A DNA stretch of 64,000 bases from contig NZ_CP045096.1 in the NCBI RefSeq assembly GCF_009184865.1, positions 4,340,001-4,404,000 of the forward strand, read 5' to 3'. How positions within the stretch are numbered: the first letter of the stretch is position 1; the number at the start of each line of letters is the position of its first letter. The notes beneath the pieces are model-generated. The model was not told where the DNA came from. It saw only the letters and a program-made list of their open reading frames with translations, and did no database searches. Made by a program: the position numbers and the translations under genes. Positions 18,555-26,037 of the stretch are shown one piece after another. The DNA is from Streptomyces phaeolivaceus (GTDB lineage Bacteria > Actinomycetota > Actinomycetes > Streptomycetales > Streptomycetaceae).

Positions 18555-20021
18555 CTACCCGTACAGGGCCGCCAGGTCGACGAGCCGGATGTCGTCGTCC
18601 GCTTCCGCCGCGGCGCGTGCCTTGTCGTTGAAACCCGCTCCGCTGAAGCAGATGAGCCGGGTACCGGTGGTGTCGTAGCGGCCGGCCCGGGTGATGAGAT
18701 CGCGGACGTGCCTCAGGCGTTCGATGTGGGCGGCTCCCATGGTGTCGTTCCACTTGGCCTCCCCGATGGCCAGGAGGGGCGGCTTGGCCCCGTCCGCGAT
18801 GCCGATGACGGCCACGTCGACCTCGCGCGAGGTTCGGGTCCTGGGGTCGTGGACCACACCGTGCCCCACCCGGGCCGGCAGTCCGCCGAACAGCTCGGGG
18901 TCGGCGTGATGCAAGGCCCAGTCACGGCACACCTGTTCGAAGTGGGGCCCCAGGACGTTGCTGACGAAGCGGCGGCGGCTGGCCTGCCAGACCCGTGTCG
19001 CGCTGCCGGGGCGTTCGAGCTGGTCCCAGACCGGGCGCATGATCGCGTGATAGAAGCCGATCAGCGGCTCGGCGATGCGGTACGCGGGCCGGTTGTCGCG
19101 GAAGACGTCCGCGTCCCGGTGCAGCAGACCCGCGTCCTCCAGAACGTTGATCGGGTGGGCGATGTCGGTCGCCTTGCGTTCCAGGTATCCGGCCATACCG
19201 CCCCGGGTGGAGTTGCCGTCGGCCACGGCGGCCAGCACCGACAGGTACAGGGCGGTGTCACGAAGGTCGGGTTCCTCGGCGAGCAGATAGCGGGCCTCGC
19301 GGAAGAGCGGGGTCTCGGGGTTGAGGACGGTGCGCACGACCCAGTCGTCGAAGTCCTCCGGACCCGCCGGACTGTCACCCCGGGCGAACTCGCGCCGGTA
19401 GGCGGGGGTACCACCGACGATCGCGTTCACCTTCATGGCCAGGTGGGGGTCGCCGATGTCCCAGAACTCGGCGGCCAGGCGGTGGTCGAGGGGGCGGACG
19501 ACCAACTCCAGCCCCGCCCTGCCGCGCAGCGGAGCGTTGCCCGACAGCAGCCGCCCCATGAAGGACAGCGCCGAGCCGCACAGCAACAGCCGGGCGCGGG
19601 AGCGGGTGCGCTGCTCACGCAGAGGTCGTAGCGCCTCCTGAATGATCGAGGGCAGCTCCGGGTTGCCCTTGGCGAGATACGGAAACTCGTCGATCACCAC
19701 GGGGACGGGGCGCTCGTCACCGAGGGCGAGCAACGCGTCGACCGCTTCCGACCAGTCGGCGAAGTGGAACGGGCTGGCGGGGCGGACATGGGCCGTCAGG
19801 GAGGAGCCGAGTCTGCGCAGCGACTCGGCGTCGGCGGCCTCCGTGGCACCGAAGTAGAACCCTCCTGCCGCGCGGCAGGCCGCGTCCAACAGGAACGTCT
19901 TGCCCTGGCGGCGGCGCCCGGAGACCACACCCAGGGTCGCGCCGGGCTGCGGATCGGTGATGAACCGGCTCAGCGCCGACCACTCGTGATCCCGATCGAA
20001 CATCTCGGCCGGCTTGTCCAC
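18555..20021 (-). CDS. AAA-type ATPase with C-terminal DUF234-like domain
   Basis: The 488-residue protein has an archaeal-ATPase/AAA core (Walker A GRRRQGKT at about 36-43, Walker [11 protein letters not shown], sensor-like LLLCGS). It is followed by a winged region and a DUF234-type C-terminal domain with REVDVAVIG ... LAIGEAKW, the D-x(n)-E-x-K pattern of PD-(D/E)XK nucleases. Such proteins are suspected to act on DNA in mobile or defensive contexts. The upstream 42 bp are unusually AT-rich and include ACATA-CCCC-TATGT (20057-20070), a possible operator overlapping the end of the GNAT gene. Confidence 0.75.
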   Translation of the reverse strand: MDKPAEMFDRDHEWSALSRFITDPQPGATLGVVSGRRRQGKTFLLDAACRAAGGFYFGATEAADAESLRRLGSSLTAHVRPASPFHFADWSEAVDALLALGDERPVPVVIDEFPYLAKGNPELPSIIQEALRPLREQRTRSRARLLLCGSALSFMGRLLSGNAPLRGRAGLELVVRPLDHRLAAEFWDIGDPHLAMKVNAIVGGTPAYRREFARGDSPAGPEDFDDWVVRTVLNPETPLFREARYLLAEEPDLRDTALYLSVLAAVADGNSTRGGMAGYLERKATDIAHPINVLEDAGLLHRDADVFRDNRPAYRIAEPLIGFYHAIMRPVWDQLERPGSATRVWQASRRRFVSNVLGPHFEQVCRDWALHHADPELFGGLPARVGHGVVHDPRTRTSREVDVAVIGIADGAKPPLLAIGEAKWNDTMGAAHIERLRHVRDLITRAGRYDTTGTRLICFSGAGFNDKARAAAEADDDIRLVDLAALYG

Positions 20022-20064
20022 GCCTCATCCCAGATAGAGAAGTACACCTACATAAAACATACCC

Positions 20065-20514
20065 CTATGTATCTGCGCCCGGTGCTCGGATCATGAAGGC
20101 GTCCAGTGGGTTCTCGGTCTCCAGGTGGAGGCCGTGGCGTTCGTAGAGGTGTCTGGCCGGGCTTCCCTGGAGGACGTCGAGGCGGATGGGGAGGTCGGTG
20201 GGGGCGTGGTGGGTGAGGAGGTGGTGGAGTACGGCTGTGCCGATGCCGGAGCCCTGGAGGTGGGGGGCCAGGTAGAAGTGCTCCAGCCAGTGGGCGTCCG
20301 GGGCCGGGCGGAGGGCGACACAGCCGGCGAAGGTGCCGCCGACCTCGATGATCCAGGTGTGGGCCGGGTCGAAGCCGTCGCGCAGGCGTTGGCGGACGCG
20401 GTGGGGGTCGTAGCGGCCGAGGCGTTCGAGATCGGGGCGCATGACCACGGCACGCAGCTCGGCGATGGGCTCGACGTCCACCGCCAGGGCCGGACGTATG
20501 TTCCAGTCAGCCAT
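20065..20514 (-). CDS. GNAT N-acetyltransferase
   Basis: The 149-residue protein has GNAT motif A (LEHFYLAPHLQGSGIGTAVL, the acetyl-CoA pyrophosphate loop Q-G-x-G-I-G) and the C-terminal ARHLYERHGL motif. ATG at 20514 places the fold at the N-terminus; upstream codons to 20586 look non-coding. The acceptor substrate is unknown. Confidence 0.85.
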   Translation of the reverse strand: MADWNIRPALAVDVEPIAELRAVVMRPDLERLGRYDPHRVRQRLRDGFDPAHTWIIEVGGTFAGCVALRPAPDAHWLEHFYLAPHLQGSGIGTAVLHHLLTHHAPTDLPIRLDVLQGSPARHLYERHGLHLETENPLDAFMIRAPGADT

Positions 20515-20592
20515 GATCGGCACGCTGTCCCGGGCGCGGATCACGCCCGCGGTGCGGGGGTTCCACCGTCCGGCTTCGGATGCCACCGCGTC

Positions 20593-21708
20593 TCAGGCCC
20601 GTGGATAGCGGGTCAGCCAGCCCGGTACCGCTCCGCCGGGGGCGTGGAGGGAGGGGCCCTGGGTCATTTCGAGGGCGAAGTCGTCGGCGAGGACGAGGAT
20701 CGTGGGGCGGCCCTCCAGTTCCGCGAGCCAGGCGGGGGGCAGGGCGGTCTCGCCGTGGAGGGCGCCGAGGAGGCCGCCCGTCAGGGCGCCGGCGGCTCCC
20801 GAAGGCCCCCCGTGGTTGACGGCGAGGCACAGGCCGTGGCGAATGTCCTCGCCGACCAGGGTGCAGTAGACGGCGACGGCCAGCAGGCCCGCCGCCGCGC
20901 CGTCGCCGGCGAGCTGCTCGACGACGGCGGGCGACGGCGGCCCCTGGCGTACGGCGCCGACGGCCTGCTGGAGGGCGTCGGCGACGGGCTGGTGGCCGGG
21001 GCGGGCGGCCAGCAGCACCAGGGTCTTCTGGACGGCGGCGTCGAGGCTCTCCCCGCGCGCGAGGGCGTGCACGATGACGGCGTACGAGCCGGCGGCCAGG
21101 TAGGCGGTGGGCGCGCCGTGCGTCTGGGCGGCGCACTCCACGGCCAGTTGGAAGACCAGTTGGGGTTCCCAGCCCACCAGGAGACCGAAGGGCGCGGAGC
21201 GGGCGGCGGCCTCGGCGCCGGACGCGCCGGGGTTCTTGGGGGCGTCGAGCGTGCCCATGGTGCCGTCGGCGAAGCCGAGGAGGCAGATGAGCGAGGGGTC
21301 GCGGCGCGCGTAGAGCCACTCCTCGCGGGCGAGCCAGCCGTCGTCCTTGCGGCGTTCGTCCGGGCCCCAGTCCCGCTGGGTCGCGGCCCAGCGCAGATAC
21401 GCCCGGTGCAGATCGGTCGGCGGGTGCCAGACACCGGTGTCGCGCCGGACCTGGGCGCGGATCAGGCCGTCCACGGTGAAGAGCGTGAGCTGCGTGAGGT
21501 CGGTGATCGCGCCGCGTCTGCCGTACGCGGAGGCCAGATCGGTCAGCCACTCCGGGCCGTACGCCTCGCCGATCTGCGCCAGGGTGAGCTGGTCGACCGG
21601 CGCGCCCAGCGCGTCGCCGACGGCCGCGCCCAGCAGCGTCCCGCGCACCCGGCTGCGGAAGTCCTGCTGCTCGACCCGCCCCCAGACGGCACCGGATGTC
21701 GCACCCAC
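20593..21708 (-). CDS. ADP-ribosylglycohydrolase family protein lacking metal-site residues
   Basis: The 371-residue protein has the family scaffold: start motif RGTLLGAAVGDALGAP (22-37) and a C-terminal helix pair ending in a long tail. Active family members bind two magnesium ions with a TDDT-type motif and a GDSD-type motif. Here these read TDLT (69-72) and GGPSG (300-304), so the second Asp of the first motif and both Asp of the second are absent. Catalysis is doubtful, and it may be a binding or regulatory derivative. It stands alone. The spacer upstream carries repeated CGTAC motifs. Confidence 0.75.
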   Translation of the reverse strand: MGATSGAVWGRVEQQDFRSRVRGTLLGAAVGDALGAPVDQLTLAQIGEAYGPEWLTDLASAYGRRGAITDLTQLTLFTVDGLIRAQVRRDTGVWHPPTDLHRAYLRWAATQRDWGPDERRKDDGWLAREEWLYARRDPSLICLLGFADGTMGTLDAPKNPGASGAEAAARSAPFGLLVGWEPQLVFQLAVECAAQTHGAPTAYLAAGSYAVIVHALARGESLDAAVQKTLVLLAARPGHQPVADALQQAVGAVRQGPPSPAVVEQLAGDGAAAGLLAVAVYCTLVGEDIRHGLCLAVNHGGPSGAAGALTGGLLGALHGETALPPAWLAELEGRPTILVLADDFALEMTQGPSLHAPGGAVPGWLTRYPRA

Positions 21709-22072
21709 CCCGGCCTCCTCACGGCCCCTGACCCGACCCGTACGTCAATACGTCCGTACATCCGTACGCCCGTACGGCTCGACAGTCCAGCACTGTAATC
21801 GAACAGGAACCGTCCGTTCAGGGCTCTTGGAGACCGCCAAACGTCTCTCACGACACCCCGATCCAACGCTTCGGCCGACGAGCCGACAGAACTGAACAGA
21901 TGGCGTACCAGAGTCCAACTCTCGGAGAATCGGTGCGCCCACGCAACATCCGTGGCCGGTCGGTTCACGTCGCCGCCCCTTGCGAGGGCCTTGATCGATC
22001 GCGCCGAAAAGCGCCTAGGGGTGATCTAGGGCCTCGCACATAGTGGGACCATGGCTGGATCCCAGACCGTTC
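21709..22072. other. Spacer after the TnpB-like gene; possible guide-RNA/right-end region
   Basis: No gene is seen in these 364 bp. At 21740-21790 CGTACG/TCCGTAC motifs recur five times. At 21985-22072, directly downstream of the TnpB-like stop, there are small inverted repeats (CCTAG-n7-CTAGG near 22013, TGGGA...TCCCA near 22047-22064). In IS605-type elements the omega RNA and right end lie at this position, so this is the place to look for them. Confidence 0.35.
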
Positions 22073-23563
22073 CTAGAGACTGAGCGGGAGTGAGTCCTGT
22101 TGCCAGGTCTCGTGCTCGACCGAACGCCCCGGACGGTGTCGGGCGTTCTGGTTGCCCGCGTTCGCTCCGCGTCCGGGCGGCACGGATCGTGTCCGTGGTC
22201 CGGGGATGCGAGGGCGGGTTCCCTCACGCCCGGAGACCTCCGGTCCGGCCTGGACGGTCCGATGCCCCACCGCATCACTCCGGTGCTGTGGGGGCGGTGC
22301 CGTCCGTCGCCGGATCGGGTGTCCCTGGGCGGGGTCGACGGCGATGACCGCGATGCCCGTGGCGTCGGCCATCGAGGCCAGCCGGGCACGGAGTCCGCCG
22401 GTGGGCATGCCGGAGATCAACTGCCTGAACCGCTTCTTGCGGCCGTGCTTCTCGCGGGTCTTCTCCGCGGCGAAGTCCAAGCCCTCGACCGCGATCGCTT
22501 TCACGCCGCAGGTTCGGGCCCAGTGCGGGAGGCGGGTGAGGGCGTGGCGCACCTGGGCATCACGGTGTTCGGCGGTGCCAGTGAGGTCGTAGAAGAAGCG
22601 GCGCGGGGCGCCGGTGGGGTTGCCGTGAATGTCCAGGCGCCAGGCAGCGAGGTGATCGGCGTTCATGTCGACGCCGACCACGCCATGGGCGAGAACTGCT
22701 TCGATCGGGAGGGCAGGGGCGGGCGGGATCTGCCAGGACGCGGTCACATACCAGCGGTCCCGGCCGGTGTCGTAGTGGATGCGGTAGGCGATCGCCCGGT
22801 CGGCCGCGACTCGATCCGCCCACTCACTGCCCCGGTGCGCGAACGCCACCCGGCAGGCCAGGACGTAGCGGCCGTGCGGGGCGTTGGCCAGATGAGCCAG
22901 CGGGACGGGGAGTTTGAGGCTCACCTCGCCGTCCGGGCTGATGCGGATGGTCTCGTTGCCGTAGCGCTTGCCCGACTCACCGTCCGCCTGGCAGAACCAG
23001 CGCTCCGACTCCCAACGCCCGCGCCACGCCGACTCGGTGAGCTGGGCGGTGTCCAGGTTGTGGCGGGTGCGTGCCAGACTTTTCCCGCCGCGCACCACAT
23101 GCACGATGCCGGCCGCGCGATCGACCCGGGCGGCGGTCAGCCGGTCTTCCGGTACTCGCGGGCGCCGCGACTTCGCGTGCCACTCCCGCTGGGACCGGTA
23201 ACCCCCGGGTGCCTTCCTCGTCCCCTTCTGGCCGACCGGCAGGGACAGCCGGTGCTCGATGGTGCGGATGCCCGCTTCCGGGTTCTGAATGTGCGCGAGC
23301 CGGCAGCGGCGGGCCGGCGCCCACTGGTCCTGCGTGGCTTTGGTGATCGCCCCCGCCCACCGCGACGACGACAGCGGCGTCAGCTCCCGCTTCCGTACCG
23401 CCCACATCGCCCCGGAGTGCTCCAGGCCGTCCCGGCAGCGCGCCTTGAGGTCCTTCGAGGCCAGCGCCCCCAGATGCGCGCCCACCAGCCGCAGCACCTC
23501 CTCGTCACCAGGCGTCAGCTGCTTCAGGCGGGTCCGCACGGCCACACCACCCGGACCGGACAC
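22073..23563 (-). CDS. TnpB-related (IS200/IS605-type) protein with deleted RuvC end
   Basis: The 496-residue protein resembles the TnpB-related accessory proteins of IS200/IS605-type elements in Streptomyces. RuvC motif I (VVGVDMNADHLAAWRLD, Asp299) and motif II (AIAVEGLDF, Glu360) are present. After IAVIAVDPA (to residue 412) the sequence jumps directly to GHPIRRRTAPPP. The segment that normally continues with a Y-x-S-x-W-G motif and the H-D-A RuvC III aspartate is absent, in frame. The nuclease is therefore predicted inactive. No TnpA is nearby. The gene might be a dead relic or a domesticated binding protein. Confidence 0.75.
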   Translation of the reverse strand: MSGPGGVAVRTRLKQLTPGDEEVLRLVGAHLGALASKDLKARCRDGLEHSGAMWAVRKRELTPLSSSRWAGAITKATQDQWAPARRCRLAHIQNPEAGIRTIEHRLSLPVGQKGTRKAPGGYRSQREWHAKSRRPRVPEDRLTAARVDRAAGIVHVVRGGKSLARTRHNLDTAQLTESAWRGRWESERWFCQADGESGKRYGNETIRISPDGEVSLKLPVPLAHLANAPHGRYVLACRVAFAHRGSEWADRVAADRAIAYRIHYDTGRDRWYVTASWQIPPAPALPIEAVLAHGVVGVDMNADHLAAWRLDIHGNPTGAPRRFFYDLTGTAEHRDAQVRHALTRLPHWARTCGVKAIAVEGLDFAAEKTREKHGRKKRFRQLISGMPTGGLRARLASMADATGIAVIAVDPAQGHPIRRRTAPPPQHRSDAVGHRTVQAGPEVSGREGTRPRIPGPRTRSVPPGRGANAGNQNARHRPGRSVEHETWQQDSLPLSL

Positions 23564-23675
23564 GACACGACGAACGACTCCGCCACACTTCGCAGCTCAC
23601 TCACCCCCGCCCGGCCCCACCCGAAGATCCCGTCACCATGACGAACGAGCACCGCCCAGGAAGGTCACACATTCG

Positions 23676-24311
23676 ATGCAAGAACGTCAGTTCACCGCTG
23701 AACCCGACACCACGACCGGCTCCACGCGACACGACACGGATCACCCACACTCGCTCCCGCGTACCAGAACACTCTTGAACGCACTCCAGCGCCAGCAGCC
23801 CCAAACCCCCCGCGGCTCACTTCTCCCGCTGGCCTCGACGCTGCTCGTCGGCACGGTCGCCCTCTACATGGCGCTCGTGGCGTTCAGCAACATCACCGAC
23901 TTCGGCACGAACCAGCAGTTCGTCCGCCATGTCTTCGCCATGGACACCACGTTCAAGGACGAGGACCTGATGTGGCGGGCCATCGAGTCGAAGGGCGTCC
24001 AGGACGCGGCGTACGTCCTCATCATCATCTGGGAGACCGTCTCGGCCCTGGTCCTGATCGCGGCCACCTACTTCTGGGCCCGCGGCCTGGGCAGCCGCGT
24101 CTTCCACACCGCCCGCCGCTACAGCACCCTTGGCCTCCTCATGGTCCTCCTCCTCTTCGGCGCCGGCTTCATCGCCATCGGCGGCGAGTACTTCGTCATG
24201 TGGCAGTCCGGCGACTGGAACGGCCTCGACGCCGCCCTCCGCGTGTTCGTGCTGAGCGCCGTGGTCCTCCTGGTGACCTACCTGCCGACGAACGACCGCG
24301 CCCTCGACTGA
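23676..24311 (+). CDS. DUF2165 integral membrane protein
   Basis: The 211-residue protein has a polar N-terminal 45 residues and then four membrane helices of the DUF2165 family (MALVAFSNITDFGTN loop after helix 1, then a VMWQSGDWNG loop before helix 4). Family function is unknown. ATG at 23676 has AGGAAGG ten bases upstream. The codons before it lie in the antisense of the TnpB-like gene and are not coding. Confidence 0.8.
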   Translation: MQERQFTAEPDTTTGSTRHDTDHPHSLPRTRTLLNALQRQQPQTPRGSLLPLASTLLVGTVALYMALVAFSNITDFGTNQQFVRHVFAMDTTFKDEDLMWRAIESKGVQDAAYVLIIIWETVSALVLIAATYFWARGLGSRVFHTARRYSTLGLLMVLLLFGAGFIAIGGEYFVMWQSGDWNGLDAALRVFVLSAVVLLVTYLPTNDRALD

Positions 24312-24317
24312 GCAACC

Positions 24318-24520
24318 GCCGACGCCCCAGCGGTCCGCGCAGGCCACGATCACCAGCAGGCCTCTGCCGGACTCCGCGTCCGTCGCGACCGGGTCGGGGA
24401 CGCGCGGGATTCGGTCACCCCTGGCGTCGGCCACCTCGATACGGGGGCTGCCGCCGGGGCCGGGGTCGAGCCTGAGCCTCAACCGGAAGTCCCGTCCCCG
24501 TACCCGCCCGCGCAGCACCG
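24318..24520 (-). pseudogene. HATPase_c (anti-sigma-like) fragment
   Basis: About 65 residues of a histidine-kinase-like ATPase domain are readable on the complement strand: RGRDFRLRLRLDPG, then VADARGD (the N/G1 region) and ESGRGLLVIVACADRWG (the G2 loop). The N-terminal helix with the N box is missing because the sequence passes at 24520 straight into a DUF397 fragment. The C-terminus is cut by the end of the DUF2165 gene. Confidence 0.75.
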
Positions 24521-24682
24521 CGCAGCTACAGCGGCAACGACGGGCCCGACTGCGTCGAGGTCGCGATACCCCTCACCGCCCCCACCGTCCACGTCCGCGA
24601 CTCCAAGGACCAGCAGGGCGCACAACTCGCCTTCGCGGCACGCTCGTGGGCTGTGTTCATCGGCTCCTACTCCGGCGCATAG
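24521..24682 (+). pseudogene. DUF397 fragment
   Basis: Plus-strand codons from 24521 encode the DUF397 pattern SYSGNDGPDCVEV ... VHVRDSK ... FAARSWAVFIG and stop at 24680-24682. The N-terminal ~10 residues and any start codon are absent. The end overlaps the convergent ATPase pseudogene by 16 bp. Confidence 0.8.
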
Positions 24683-25945
24683 CGGGCCTGGAAAGCGTCG
24701 CGGGCCTCGGTGGCCCTGGCTATGCGGGGGCCGAAGAGTGCCGGGTCGGCACCGGGGCCGCGGGACAGCAGGGACAGGAAAACAACCAGGTTGGCCAAAT
24801 CCTCCCAATCGTGATCCTCCGTCAGCGTGTCCTCGTCCAGCCATCGCGGCAGCGCGCACGCAAGCGCGGTCGCGCGGCGTGCCGGATCCCGTTCCCACTT
24901 CAGGAAGCGCTCCACGGCGGTGGCGGCGGGGTCGTCCACCGTGCCCGGCGCACCGCCAGCGTCCTTGGCCAGCGTCGACACGAGCACCGGAAGCCCGCCC
25001 GAGAGCCGCAGCACCTCCCTCACCACGCTTTCGTCCAGCACCTGCCGCGCCGCGAGGAGCTGACGTGCCTCGGAATCCGTGAACGGCTCCAGGGCCAGTT
25101 CGGTGACGAAGCCGGCGTAGTCGCCCCAGCGGGCGGGGTCGGGGCCGTGCTGACCCGCCAGGGTGAGGATCACGTTCGGGGGGAGGGCGCCGTACCGGTC
25201 CGTGGTGACGAGGTCGAGGAGCCAGGCGTCGAGGAAGGGCGCGGTGCGTTCGTAGGTGTCGAAGAACAGGGTGATCCAGGGGGCGTCGGCCGCCACCCGG
25301 TCCAGTTCCGAGACCAGGACCGGGGTCAGGACCTTGAGCGGCTCCAGGACCAGCTGTACGTCGTCGTGGTTGCGGAAGCGCGCGCTCAGCGCCGCCCTCA
25401 ACCTCTCTGTTCCGTGGGCTACCTGGGCCGGGTCGATCGCCCCGGCGAAGGCCCCCACGACCGGAACCAGGCCCAGCCCGATCAGCCCGGCCTGCGTCGC
25501 CGCCATGCTCCCCGCCGACGGTGGTACGGGCGGGCCGGAGTCCGGCCCGACCTCCAGGGCGGCCGACGCCGTGTCCGCCTCGTGCCGGCGTCGGCGGTAG
25601 TCGGCGGTAGTCGGCGAGCATCTTGTCCAGCGCCTTCAGCTCCGCGCCCTGCCTGGCGAACTGCGCGCTGATCGCCGCCATCGCCTCCGGCACGCTGTTC
25701 ACCGTCTCGTCGGTGCAGGCAGTGAGCGCCTTCCGCTGGGTCGCTACGACCTCCAGTTCGCGCAGCAGCGAGGACTTGCCGACGCCCGCCGTGCCGTGGA
25801 CGTGGAAGACGAACGTATGCCGCTCGTCCTCCGGCGCGGTGTCGAAGTTCCCCCGGAACAGGTCGAGTTCGCTACGACGTCCCACGAACCCGGCCCGCTT
25901 CCGGCGCCCGATCAGCTCCTGCATCGACAGCCGTGTCGGCCTCAT
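24667..25945 (-). pseudogene. P-loop (NACHT/AAA_16-like) ATPase, frameshifted
   Basis: The first part (from ATG 25945) contains FVGRRSELDLFRGNF and the Walker A GTAGVGKSSLL. The second part (from about 25590 down to 24667) continues the same protein in another frame with the Walker B-like WITLFFDTYE and LALEPFTDSEARQLL. A 10-bp tandem duplication at 25591-25610 causes the shift. Removing one copy restores a single frame of about 420 residues reading LADYRRRRHEADTA. The intact protein would be a STAND-like regulatory ATPase. Confidence 0.85.
25591..25610. repeat. 10-bp tandem duplication causing the frameshift
   Basis: TCGGCGGTAG occurs twice in a row, followed by a partial third copy (TCGGCG). 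Loss of one unit by slippage would restore the ATPase reading frame. Confidence 0.9.
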
Positions 25946-26037
25946 CGGTCCCCTCGGTCCCCGCCCCAGTGCCCGGTCCCTCAGACGGTACCGGGTGACC
26001 GCTCATCCACGGGCTACGGCGCCCACCGGAGCAGCTC

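Noticed and set aside
22090..23641. Plus-strand open frame opposite the TnpB-like gene
   Set aside because: Shadow frame with no recognisable domain; the complement strand carries RuvC motifs.
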